NCBI GenBank assembly: GCA_002385755.1
Contig: DGED01000065.1
Span: 36,508-50,194 of the forward strand
Direction of reading: 5' to 3'
DNA length: 13,687 bases
DNA from: Caryophanales bacterium UBA3935
GTDB lineage: Bacteria > Bacillota_I > Bacilli_A > ML615J-28 > CAG-698
Part shown: positions 7,625 to 13,687 of the stretch, in pieces
How positions within the stretch are numbered: the stretch's first letter is position 1
Layout: each line of letters starts with the position of its first letter
The notes under the pieces: model-generated
Database searches by the model: none
The model's input: the letters and a program-made list of their open reading frames with translations, nothing else
What the model was told of the DNA's origin: nothing
Program-made: the position numbers and the translations under genes

Positions 7625-8089
7625 TTAATTGATTTCTTTGATTACTACATAATATTCGTCGCCGTTATCGGTCTTCACCAAAACACGATCGCCGATCTTA
7701 TGGTTTAAAATCGCGGCGCCAATCGGCGACTCGTTTGAGATCTTACCGGCCAAGGGATCGGATTCCAAACTGCCGACGATGGTGAAAGTGTCGGTCGTTT
7801 TATCCTCGTATTCCAGAACCACGGTCTTACCGAGATTGGAAGGCGAGGATTTATCAAACGCGATAATCTCGGCGTTTTTAATGATGTTTTCCAATTCCTT
7901 AATCCGGTTTTCGACCCTGGCTTGCTCGTCACGGGCATTGTCGTAATCGGCGTTTTCCGAAAGATCGCCCTGAGAGCGCGCCTCCCTTAGAGATTCAATA
8001 ATTCTAGGCCGTTCTTTTTTTATCAAGTTTTCTAATTCTTTTTTATATCTTTCCAATCCCACCGGAGTTAGCTGATGCTTTCCATTCAT
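7625..8089 (-). CDS. greA: Transcription elongation factor GreA
   Basis: GreA enters the RNA polymerase secondary channel and stimulates cleavage of backtracked transcripts. The 154 residues fit the family: an N-terminal antiparallel coiled coil (about 1-76) whose tip carries the conserved SQGDLSENADYDNARDEQ with the acidic pair Asp42 and Glu45, then a C-terminal FKBP-like domain (about 80-154) with SPIGAAILNHKIGDRV. The ATG at 8089 follows GGGAGGA with an A/T-rich spacer. It has its own promoter and heads the operon greA - ROK-like - asnA. It lies downstream of the trmR-trhP1-trhP2 genes, as in Bacillus subtilis. Confidence 0.98.
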   Translation of the reverse strand: MNGKHQLTPVGLERYKKELENLIKKERPRIIESLREARSQGDLSENADYDNARDEQARVENRIKELENIIKNAEIIAFDKSSPSNLGKTVVLEYEDKTTDTFTIVGSLESDPLAGKISNESPIGAAILNHKIGDRVLVKTDNGDEYYVVIKEIN

Positions 8090-8122
8090 AAAAAAAATCC
8101 TCCCACTAGTGAATTTTAAGAT

Positions 8123-8151
8123 ATTATAACAAAAATCGGACGAATAAGCAA
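8123..8151 (-). promoter_or_regulatory. Promoter of the greA-ROK-asnA operon
   Basis: On the minus strand TTGCTT (8151-8146), a 17-base spacer and TATAAT (8128-8123) are well placed. The -10 box is preceded by TGT, making it an extended -10. The predicted start near 8116 gives a leader of about 27 bases. No terminator is visible between trhP2 and this promoter, so readthrough from the tRNA-modification genes is also possible. Confidence 0.82.
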
Positions 8152-8238
8152 GATAATATTTCTTTATCCGCCGGTATTTTTTGACAACATTTTACAATAA
8201 TAATATTCCCCGTATTTAACTTTGGAACGGACGATAGC

Positions 8239-9408
8239 CTAATCGACCAAGCGGATCATGTCGGGATAACGAACGGGAAAGGGGACTTTCATACGGATTA
8301 TCTGCCTCGGATGCCGAGCGGCGTCCAAAAGGCGCCCTTCCTCGTCCCATATATCGCCTACAGTTATTCTCGCGTTCGCAAGCCGCGGGCCGAAAAACTC
8401 GAGCGCGTCGCCCGGGGCGAAATAATTGCGCTGTTCGATAACGGCGACGCCTGTTTCGTTGTCGTAAGAGCGGACGATTCCGACGAAAGTTTTCTCGCTT
8501 TCCGACTTGCCGGCGTACAATTGCCCGGCGGCGCCCGGGTGACCGAAGAAAAAGCCGCTTCCCGTTTCCCGGTTTTCCGCCTTCGCAAGTTCGCTTTCGT
8601 AATAAGCGTAATCGGCGATTTCCCCGTTCTTTAGGTATTCGTCGATCAACCGCCGGTAGGCGCGGACAACGGTCGCGATGTAGTGAACCGATTTCATCCG
8701 TCCCTCGATTTTAAGCGACTTGACGCCGGAGTCGATTAAAGCGCCGACGGCGCGCAAACCCGACAAATCCTTCGAGCCCATTAAAAACTCGCCGCCGCCC
8801 GGCTCGTCAAAGAAATAACGCCACCGGCAGGAATGGGCGCAGCCGCCGCGATTGGCGTCGCGGCCGGCAAGATAATTGCTTAAGACGCAACGGCCGGAAT
8901 AAGCGACGCACATGCCGCCGTGGATGAAAACCTCCAATTCGATATCCGTGTTTTCTTTGATTCGCTTGATTTGTTCAAGCGTCAGCTCGCGGGCGAGAAC
9001 AATCCGGGAAAAGCCGCGCGACTTGTAAAAGTTCGCGGCGCGCGAATTCGCTACGGAAGCCTGCGTGCTAAGATGAATCTCAAGTTCGGGAGCGACCCGC
9101 CGCGCCACGGCGGCGTATTCCAGACTGGTGACAATCGCGCCGTTAACCCCGATACCTGCGAGCTCGCGCGCGTAATCCGCGAACCCGCGCATATCCTCGT
9201 TATGAGGAACGATATTTACCGTCACGTATACTTTCGCCCCGCGTTCGCGGGCAAAGCGGCAGGCTTCCTTGATATCGTCCGAGGTGAAATTACTCGCCCG
9301 GGCACGGAGGCTGAATTTTTTCCCGCCGATATAAACGGCGTCGGCGCCGTATAATATCGCGATTTTAAGTTTTTCCAAATCGCCTGCGGGCGCCAAGAGT
9401 TCGATCAT
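8239..9408 (-). CDS. trhP2: Peptidase U32 family tRNA hydroxylation protein TrhP2 (YrrO-like)
   Basis: This 389-residue protein is a U32-family member, a family once called peptidases but shown in E. coli and B. subtilis to hydroxylate RNA bases. It most resembles B. subtilis YrrO/TrhP2, which acts in forming 5-hydroxyuridine at tRNA wobble position 34. The N-terminus MIELLAPAGDLEKLKIAILYGADAVYIGG is family-typical. The U32 signature runs ExFIHGGMCVAYSGRC, with Cys167 and Cys174 and a following GGCAHSC with Cys190 and Cys194. These four cysteines are the likely Fe-S cluster ligands. KIEGRMKS (233-240) and a C-terminal beta-rich domain follow. The start ATG overlaps the TGA of trhP1 (ATGA), indicating coupling. 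Context with trhP1 and trmR makes the tRNA role much more likely than proteolysis. Confidence 0.92.
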   Translation of the reverse strand: MIELLAPAGDLEKLKIAILYGADAVYIGGKKFSLRARASNFTSDDIKEACRFARERGAKVYVTVNIVPHNEDMRGFADYARELAGIGVNGAIVTSLEYAAVARRVAPELEIHLSTQASVANSRAANFYKSRGFSRIVLARELTLEQIKRIKENTDIELEVFIHGGMCVAYSGRCVLSNYLAGRDANRGGCAHSCRWRYFFDEPGGGEFLMGSKDLSGLRAVGALIDSGVKSLKIEGRMKSVHYIATVVRAYRRLIDEYLKNGEIADYAYYESELAKAENRETGSGFFFGHPGAAGQLYAGKSESEKTFVGIVRSYDNETGVAVIEQRNYFAPGDALEFFGPRLANARITVGDIWDEEGRLLDAARHPRQIIRMKVPFPVRYPDMIRLVD

Positions 9409-10274
9409 AACGCCTCGCCCCCTGGCAAAATCTCATCCGACCTGTACCCGGCCTTTAAATCGGGATAAATCCTCGCGAGTTCCAAATATAATTCCCCCGC
9501 GCGGTCGGGCTCGTTTAAGAGTCCGCGGTATAGCGCCGTAACGGCGGCGAGTTCTTCTTCCGGGATAAAAGCGCCATTAATCCTGATAAAGCGCGGAAGC
9601 TGGGAAAATGCCAGAAGCTCGCGGAAAATGGCAATCCGGTAGCCGGTAAAAATCAGGGAGCAATGCTTTGATTCATAGATAATATTTCCCCCGGACCGAG
9701 TTTCCTCCCTGATTTGATAGGGAACCCCCGTCCTAAAGTTTGCGCCGGAGTAATCGCCATACGCGGTAAGCAAAGGCCGGCGCGAATAAAAAATCCGGCG
9801 ATGACCGTAGACTTCCAACACGGCGTTTCCGGGGGCGACGATTCGTTCCATGTCGCCGCGGGAAACCTCGTTGCTTACGGCTACGAGGCCGTCCCATTCG
9901 CGGTGAATTTCCGCGTCGCGGTAATTGGTAACCAAAGTTTTCGGGTCATAAATCAGCCGGACCGGCGGCTTGTTTTCAAGATACCATGCTAAAACTGCGT
10001 AATCGCCGTAAAGAAAATAATCGACCCCGAGACCGGTATAAAAAGCGAGACTCTCGTCAAGGTCGTCAAGTTCGTTCTCGTCAACAATCTTATCCACATT
10101 TACAATCGCGAGTAATCCCTTGTCTTTGCATTCCCTGACCCGCGTGGCGATATCCCCGCGCGAGGCGGGAGCGACCGGATGGAGGGAGAAATCGGGATCG
10201 GCAAACACAAAGCCGTCGCAAGCAAGCCCGACCGGGCTTGAGGCGGCGTTAACGTCAACGATAATCCTCGTCAT
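9405..10274 (-). CDS. trhP1: Peptidase U32 family protein TrhP1 (YrrN-like)
   Basis: A 289-residue U32-related protein matching the shorter partner YrrN/TrhP1 in B. subtilis. It contains VAVSNEVSRGDMERI (131-145) and LEVYGHRRIFYSRRPLL (153-169), the latter replacing the HGxMC...SGxC segment of the longer U32 proteins. Only three isolated cysteines are present (19, 49, 205), so it cannot build the same four-Cys Fe-S site and probably acts as a partner of TrhP2. The ATG at 10274 follows GGAGGA and overlaps the trmR stop as ATGA; its own stop overlaps the trhP2 start in the same way. The heterodimer idea is inferred from gene pairing. Confidence 0.88.
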   Translation of the reverse strand: MTRIIVDVNAASSPVGLACDGFVFADPDFSLHPVAPASRGDIATRVRECKDKGLLAIVNVDKIVDENELDDLDESLAFYTGLGVDYFLYGDYAVLAWYLENKPPVRLIYDPKTLVTNYRDAEIHREWDGLVAVSNEVSRGDMERIVAPGNAVLEVYGHRRIFYSRRPLLTAYGDYSGANFRTGVPYQIREETRSGGNIIYESKHCSLIFTGYRIAIFRELLAFSQLPRFIRINGAFIPEEELAAVTALYRGLLNEPDRAGELYLELARIYPDLKAGYRSDEILPGGEAL

Positions 10275-10903
10275 TTCTCGATCCTCCGGCTTACCGCAAA
10301 ACCGTCGCCAATAGCGAAAAAGCGCGTTTGAAACTCCTTGTTACGGGAGAGCCAACGATTGAATTTATCGATTTTTTCCGTAAGGTGCTTAAGGTCACGG
10401 CTCGCGATAGTTTTGCTTTTCCCGACAAGACCGTGGAAGAGTAAATTATCGGTAAGTATCAGTCCTCCCGGGGCCAGTTTCTCCTTGTATTTTTCAAAGT
10501 AATTTATATACTGGGCCTTGGCGGCGTCTATAAAAATCATATCGTAGTCGGCGGCCAAAAGGTCCGGGTCAAGTTCAAGGGCGTCGGCGCAATGCACGTT
10601 GACGCGTTCGGAAAGATTCGCGGCGGCGATATAATCGACGGCTCGTTCGCACAAGGCGGGGTTTCGCTCGATCGTGTCGATTTTCACCACCGGGTCGCGA
10701 AGGGCGATATTGATTACGCAATAGCCGATCGCCGTCCCAATTTCTAAAAATCTTTTAGGCTTAACTATATCAACCAGCAACAGTATCATAGTCAAGCCTT
10801 CGTCGTTTACAATCGGTATTTTATTGTTTTTCGCGTATTTTATCATCGACTTGATGACCCTGTTTGTAGGCAAGGTGTTCAAGCCAGCAATATACTCGTT
10901 CAT
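10271..10903 (-). CDS. trmR: tRNA 5-hydroxyuridine methyltransferase TrmR (YrrM-like O-methyltransferase)
   Basis: A 210-residue class I SAM-dependent O-methyltransferase of the catechol-O-methyltransferase-like family. SAM motif I is FLEIGTAIGY (52-61), the acidic loop is IDTIERNP (75-82), and the metal/catalytic region holds MIFIDAAKAQY (122-132) and LTDNLLFHG (150-158). The closest characterised relative is B. subtilis YrrM/TrmR, which methylates ho5U34 to mo5U34 in tRNA; the trhP1-trhP2 genes that follow make this assignment strong. The frame stays open to 11038, but the ATG at 10903 is chosen: it follows AGGTGA, gives the family N-terminus MNEYIAGL, and avoids overlapping the upstream regulator gene (stop at 10953). 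Confidence 0.9.
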   Translation of the reverse strand: MNEYIAGLNTLPTNRVIKSMIKYAKNNKIPIVNDEGLTMILLLVDIVKPKRFLEIGTAIGYCVINIALRDPVVKIDTIERNPALCERAVDYIAAANLSERVNVHCADALELDPDLLAADYDMIFIDAAKAQYINYFEKYKEKLAPGGLILTDNLLFHGLVGKSKTIASRDLKHLTEKIDKFNRWLSRNKEFQTRFFAIGDGFAVSRRIEK

Positions 10904-10919
10904 TATTTTCACCTGAATT

Positions 10920-10948
10920 ATTATATAACAAAAACCGGGCAAATGCAA
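10920..10948 (-). promoter_or_regulatory. Promoter of trmR-trhP1-trhP2
   Basis: On the minus strand TTGCAT (10948-10943), a 17-base spacer and TATAAT (10925-10920) fill almost the whole 49-base gap between the regulator gene and trmR. The predicted start near 10913 falls at the ribosome binding site AGGTGA (10914-10909), so the leader would be only about 10 bases. An alternative -10 two bases upstream (TATATA, preceded by TGT) would spare the Shine-Dalgarno. No terminator follows the regulator gene, so readthrough is also possible. Confidence 0.6.
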
Positions 10949-10952
10949 GAAA

Positions 10953-12179
10953 TTAGCGGCGGTAATAGGCAAGCGCTTCTTTGTATTTCGATGTCTTGCA
11001 CAGGTACTCGATATAATGCTGCTCGTAAATCTTGTCATATAGATGGTGGGTGTAATTTTTGTTGTAAGGAATAACTTTAAACCGGAGATGCTCGATTAAA
11101 TTATATTTTCTCTCGGTTTTATATTTCAATAACATGAAATTAATAAAAACCTGGTGAATCGTCTCGTCTTTTTCAAAAATATATTTCTCGGCGATTTCCG
11201 TCGCTTTTTTGATATATTCCGGGCGATTCAGCCGGTCAGCCGCGTAAACCAAGAGGGCTATAAAACGCGCCTCGCCAAACAATTCCTTTTTCAATACTTC
11301 CTCATACACCGCGAACCACGCTTTCCCCTTAAGCATGATCAACAACTTCCAATAGATGATATCAAAATAGTAGTCGTCGTCATACCTGTGATTGCCGATC
11401 TCGCGCAATTCCTCGACGATTTCCGGGTAGTATTCGCTCGCCTGAACGTCAAGCATCATCAGGCGGATAATGACTTGGCGTTGGTTTGGATAGCCAATAT
11501 TATAATTTCCCATTAACAAATCATAATAACGGAAAAACTTTGGGTATATTTTCAAATTATAAGCGCAAATATAATGTTGCTCGAAAATCAGCCAGTTCAT
11601 CTCCTGGTTTTCAAAATCGTTGTTTTCTAAGTATTTGAGATACTTGTAAGCTTGATGATACTGGTATGTTTGCAGGTAATACTCGATTACCAGAAACATA
11701 AAAACGCCGATGTCCTCCCTTAACATCGTTTCCTTGATTTTATCGATCGTCGCGATTGTTTCTTTAAAATTCTGGTAATCGCGTTTAACCAAATAATAAA
11801 AGCACTTAATCAAGTAGTTTTGCACGTTAAAAAGAGAATCGTCAATCATTTCAAACAAATTGGCGATTTCGCCGTAATTTTGGTAAAGGTAAGCCTTTAT
11901 CGTCCGGTTAACGCCGTTCTCAATTATATTTATACCGACTTTATCAAAGTCGAGATTAACTTTCTCGAAGATTGCTTTGATATATGATTCGTCAGCGACG
12001 ATCGCGTTGCGTTCCAACTTGCATAAGTAACTAATCGAGCAAATCCCGTGCGCCATTTCCTGCAAGGTGAGTTTCCGCTTATGGCGTTCATGTTTAATAA
12101 TCTGCGAATAAAGATAATTGCGGTTAATTTCCTTTTTGTCGTTTTTCAGCACGGCGAGTTTTTCGATCTTTGTAATCAT
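10953..12179 (-). CDS. XRE-type HTH regulator with helical-repeat C-terminus
   Basis: A 408-residue protein. Residues about 23-80 form a helix-turn-helix of the XRE/Cro type: YLYSQIIKHERHKRKLTLQEMAHGICSISYLCKLERN, with the recognition helix near SISYLCKLERN (48-58). Residues about 92-408 are rich in Tyr, Leu and Lys and appear all-helical with TPR-like spacing. This architecture resembles Rgg/PlcR-type regulators, which often bind small peptides in the C-terminal repeats, though no peptide gene is visible nearby. The ATG at 12179 follows GGGAGGAA. The gene is visibly more AT-rich than its neighbours; the stretches 11521-11580 and 11761-11820 each hold 16 G+C of 60. It lies 49 bases upstream of trmR with no terminator between. 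Its target is unknown; autoregulation or control of trmR are only guesses. Confidence 0.82.
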   Translation of the reverse strand: MITKIEKLAVLKNDKKEINRNYLYSQIIKHERHKRKLTLQEMAHGICSISYLCKLERNAIVADESYIKAIFEKVNLDFDKVGINIIENGVNRTIKAYLYQNYGEIANLFEMIDDSLFNVQNYLIKCFYYLVKRDYQNFKETIATIDKIKETMLREDIGVFMFLVIEYYLQTYQYHQAYKYLKYLENNDFENQEMNWLIFEQHYICAYNLKIYPKFFRYYDLLMGNYNIGYPNQRQVIIRLMMLDVQASEYYPEIVEELREIGNHRYDDDYYFDIIYWKLLIMLKGKAWFAVYEEVLKKELFGEARFIALLVYAADRLNRPEYIKKATEIAEKYIFEKDETIHQVFINFMLLKYKTERKYNLIEHLRFKVIPYNKNYTHHLYDKIYEQHYIEYLCKTSKYKEALAYYRR

Positions 12180-12226
12180 ACTTAATTCCTCCCTATAGCT
12201 TTAAATTGCTAAACTTATTTGATTAG

Positions 12227-12255
12227 ATTTTACTACAAATTTTACCATTTTTCAA
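12227..12255 (-). promoter_or_regulatory. Promoter of the XRE-type regulator gene
   Basis: On the minus strand TTGAAA (12255-12250), a 17-base spacer and TAAAAT (12232-12227) precede the start codon by about 47 bases. The spacer and -10 region contain GTAAAAT twice, 11 bases apart, a possible but weak operator candidate. Confidence 0.75.
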
Positions 12256-12306
12256 CATCTTTTTCTTGAAAAAATTCCGTATTTTTCCAGGGAACTTATA
12301 GTGAAC

Positions 12307-12329
12307 AAAAAAAGACAGCGCGAGCTGTC
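12307..12329 (-). terminator. Rho-independent terminator beginning in the YgjP-like stop codon
   Basis: On the minus strand a 6-base-pair stem GACAGC / GCTGTC (12329-12314) with a TCGC loop is followed by seven Ts (12313-12307). The stem begins with the last two bases of the TGA stop codon. Confidence 0.85.
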
Positions 12330-13017
12330 AAATTCTTAAAACGAAGGCAAACTTCTTGAGTTCTTTAAGCGCGGTCTTATAAGCGGGATAAAACTTTTCC
12401 AACAGGCGATAAAAATCCTTTCCGTGATGGGGATGGAAGAAATGAACGAACTCGTGAACGATGACATAACGGATCGAATTCCAGGGAACGTGCACGAGGA
12501 GCTCGTTTAGCGTGATTCTTCCCGTTTTCGCGTTACAGCTCCCCCAACGCGAGCACATCTTCCGGAAGGTAAGACGCACGTCGGTTTTATTGAAAATGTC
12601 GGCGAACCGGGAAAACTCGGTCGCGATTTGCCCGCGCAAGGTTTTCCGGACCCGGTCAAGCACGCGGTCAAGCGAGCCGGTAATATAAAGAGTATTCCCA
12701 TCGATATAAAAGGGCTCGGGGCCTTTGGATGAGGCAATATTAAAGAGATTTCCGAATAGCCAAACCTTCCGTCCCGCGGCGACGTCGCGAATATGCATGT
12801 TGCCGATATTGATTTCGTTTTTGCGGACGACTTTGTCGATCCAATCCTTTTGTTTGTATAATTGCGAGATCGCTTGTTTTCGGGAAAAGACCAGGGGGTA
12901 ATGGAGCGCGATGTTGTTATTCACGTCGACTTTAATAATTACTCTTTTAATCTTTTTCGGAAAGAGCGACACCGCGTATATTTTGCCGTCAACTTCAATC
13001 GTGTATTTATCTTCCAT
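12328..13017 (-). CDS. YgjP-like (DUF45) zinc metallopeptidase
   Basis: A 229-residue protein of the YgjP/DUF45 group, cytoplasmic metallopeptidase-like proteins. The C-terminal half has the diagnostic series RKMCSRWGSC (RWGSC at 157-161), ITLNELLVHVP and YVIVHEFVHFFHPHHGKDFYRLL. The zinc site is His188-Glu189-x-x-His192, with His198 as a likely third ligand. The N-terminal half (about 1-95) is the beta-rich region usual for the family. The ATG at 13017 (MEDKYTIEVDG) fits the usual family N-terminus and has a modest GGAAAG Shine-Dalgarno. An ATG at 13038 overlaps the upstream stop as ATGA and would add 7 residues, so it cannot be excluded. It is cotranscribed behind the M50 protease. The natural substrate is unknown. 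Confidence 0.88.
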   Translation of the reverse strand: MEDKYTIEVDGKIYAVSLFPKKIKRVIIKVDVNNNIALHYPLVFSRKQAISQLYKQKDWIDKVVRKNEINIGNMHIRDVAAGRKVWLFGNLFNIASSKGPEPFYIDGNTLYITGSLDRVLDRVRKTLRGQIATEFSRFADIFNKTDVRLTFRKMCSRWGSCNAKTGRITLNELLVHVPWNSIRYVIVHEFVHFFHPHHGKDFYRLLEKFYPAYKTALKELKKFAFVLRI

Positions 13018-13034
13018 AATCTTTCCGCTTTCTC

Positions 13035-13661
13035 TCATGCAAATAACCCGATAACCCACACGGCAATATCACCAAAAACCTTGAAAAATCCATCGACGGT
13101 CTCTTGTAAAAACGTATTAAAAATTCCCGACGCAAGCAAGACCAATAATAAAATCATGCCGAATATTTCGTACTTGAGATATGTAAAGTAATATTTCTCG
13201 GGAATCAGGGCGCCGATAAGTTTCGAGCCGTCAAGCGGCGGAATCGGAAGCAAATTAAACACCCCGAGACCAATATTTATAATCGTAATATTATACAATA
13301 AATGATGCAGCCATGAAGTCCTGGGAGCAAAAAAAAGCGCCGCGACGAGTAGAATCCGGAAAATCAGGGCGATAATAAAATTTGCAATCGGTCCGGCTAG
13401 CGCCACAAAAACCATCCCCAGCCGCGGGTTGCGGTAATACTCGGGGTTAACCCGGACCGGCTTGGCCCAGCCGAAACGGAAAACAATCAGGCAAAGCGTC
13501 CCGACCGGGTCAAGATGCCTGAACGGATTCAGCGAAAGCCTTCTTTCCGACTTTGGCGTCGGGTCCCCCAACCAATAGGATACGATACCGTGCGCCAACT
13601 CATGAAAGACAATGGCGATAATGACCGCCGGCACTATATAAATTAATTCATCAAAAGACAT
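13035..13661 (-). CDS. Site-2-type membrane metalloprotease (peptidase M50)
   Basis: A 208-residue polytopic membrane protein. The zinc motif FHELAH lies in the first membrane helix (His20-Glu21, His24), and the third ligand region NLLPIPPLDG (137-146) carries Asp144. RLSLNPFRHLDPVGT (41-55) and ALAGPIAN (87-94) are typical of short M50 proteins without PDZ domains. Hydrophobic segments lie near 6-24, 55-64, 82-112, 125-140, 165-182 and 192-207. The ATG at 13661 is preferred because GGTGAG sits 4 bases upstream; a GTG at 13670 in the same frame would add three residues. Such proteases cut transmembrane substrates, often anti-sigma factors, but no candidate substrate is visible here. The promoter must lie beyond the right edge. 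Confidence 0.92.
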   Translation of the reverse strand: MSFDELIYIVPAVIIAIVFHELAHGIVSYWLGDPTPKSERRLSLNPFRHLDPVGTLCLIVFRFGWAKPVRVNPEYYRNPRLGMVFVALAGPIANFIIALIFRILLVAALFFAPRTSWLHHLLYNITIINIGLGVFNLLPIPPLDGSKLIGALIPEKYYFTYLKYEIFGMILLLVLLASGIFNTFLQETVDGFFKVFGDIAVWVIGLFA

Positions 13662-13687
13662 CAAACTCACCAGCTTTTTATGCTATT

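Noticed and set aside
8181..8209. TTGACA on the plus strand as a promoter antisense to trhP2
   Set aside because: The -35 box is perfect, but at 16-18 bases spacing the candidates (for example TATTCC) are poor -10 boxes. AT-rich intergenic sequence easily yields such matches.
10904..11038. N-terminal extension of the trmR frame
   Set aside because: The extension overlaps the end of the regulator gene and the promoter, has no ribosome binding site, and adds residues unlike any family N-terminus.
12260..12288. Inverted repeats of A and T runs upstream of the XRE regulator
   Set aside because: They are short, almost pure A/T and sit in a generally A/T-rich leader, so they are not convincing as an operator or terminator.

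Overview
The window is bacterial chromosome from a low-to-moderate GC Firmicute, most likely a Bacilli, Erysipelotrichia or Acholeplasma-like lineage. Supporting signs are strong AGGAGG-type ribosome binding sites, textbook sigma-A promoters, tight operons with ATGA overlaps, and a trmR-trhP1-trhP2-greA gene order like that of Bacillus subtilis. TGA is used as a normal stop (trmR, trhP1, the M50 protease, the YgjP-like gene), so this is not a mycoplasma that reads TGA as Trp. No tRNA, rRNA, insertion sequence, phage gene or CRISPR array was seen. No stretch above 300 bases lacks a gene.

Layout, left to right. (1) 1-3408, minus strand: two overlapping half-ABC exporters, probably a heterodimer; the downstream one runs off the left edge. 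Their promoter lies at 3436-3464. (2) 3582-3764, plus strand: a 60-residue Gln-rich orphan protein with its own promoter and terminator. (3) 3900-5129, plus strand: a DUF438-hemerythrin-like-PAS protein, probably a soluble iron, redox or gas sensor, with an extended -10 promoter and a strong terminator. (4) 5212-8089, minus strand: an operon greA - ROK-like sugar kinase homologue - asnA, with promoter at 8123-8151 and terminator right after asnA. (5) 8239-10903, minus strand: trmR - trhP1 - trhP2, joined by ATGA overlaps. Together these should hydroxylate and then methylate wobble uridine 34 of tRNAs (ho5U to mo5U). (6) 10953-12179, minus strand: an AT-rich XRE-type helix-turn-helix regulator with a long helical-repeat C-terminus, directly upstream of trmR. 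(7) 12328-13661, minus strand: a membrane M50 site-2-type protease and a YgjP-like HExxH metallopeptidase, ending in a terminator that begins inside the stop codon.

Most of the window is housekeeping. The functional core is translation and transcription support: tRNA wobble modification, GreA transcript-cleavage factor and asparagine synthesis. The least explained parts are the ROK-like protein with a ~145-residue N-terminal extension, the small Gln-rich protein, the DUF438/HHE/PAS sensor, and the AT-rich regulator next to the tRNA-modification genes. I found no clear defence system, biosynthetic cluster or other wholly new system.
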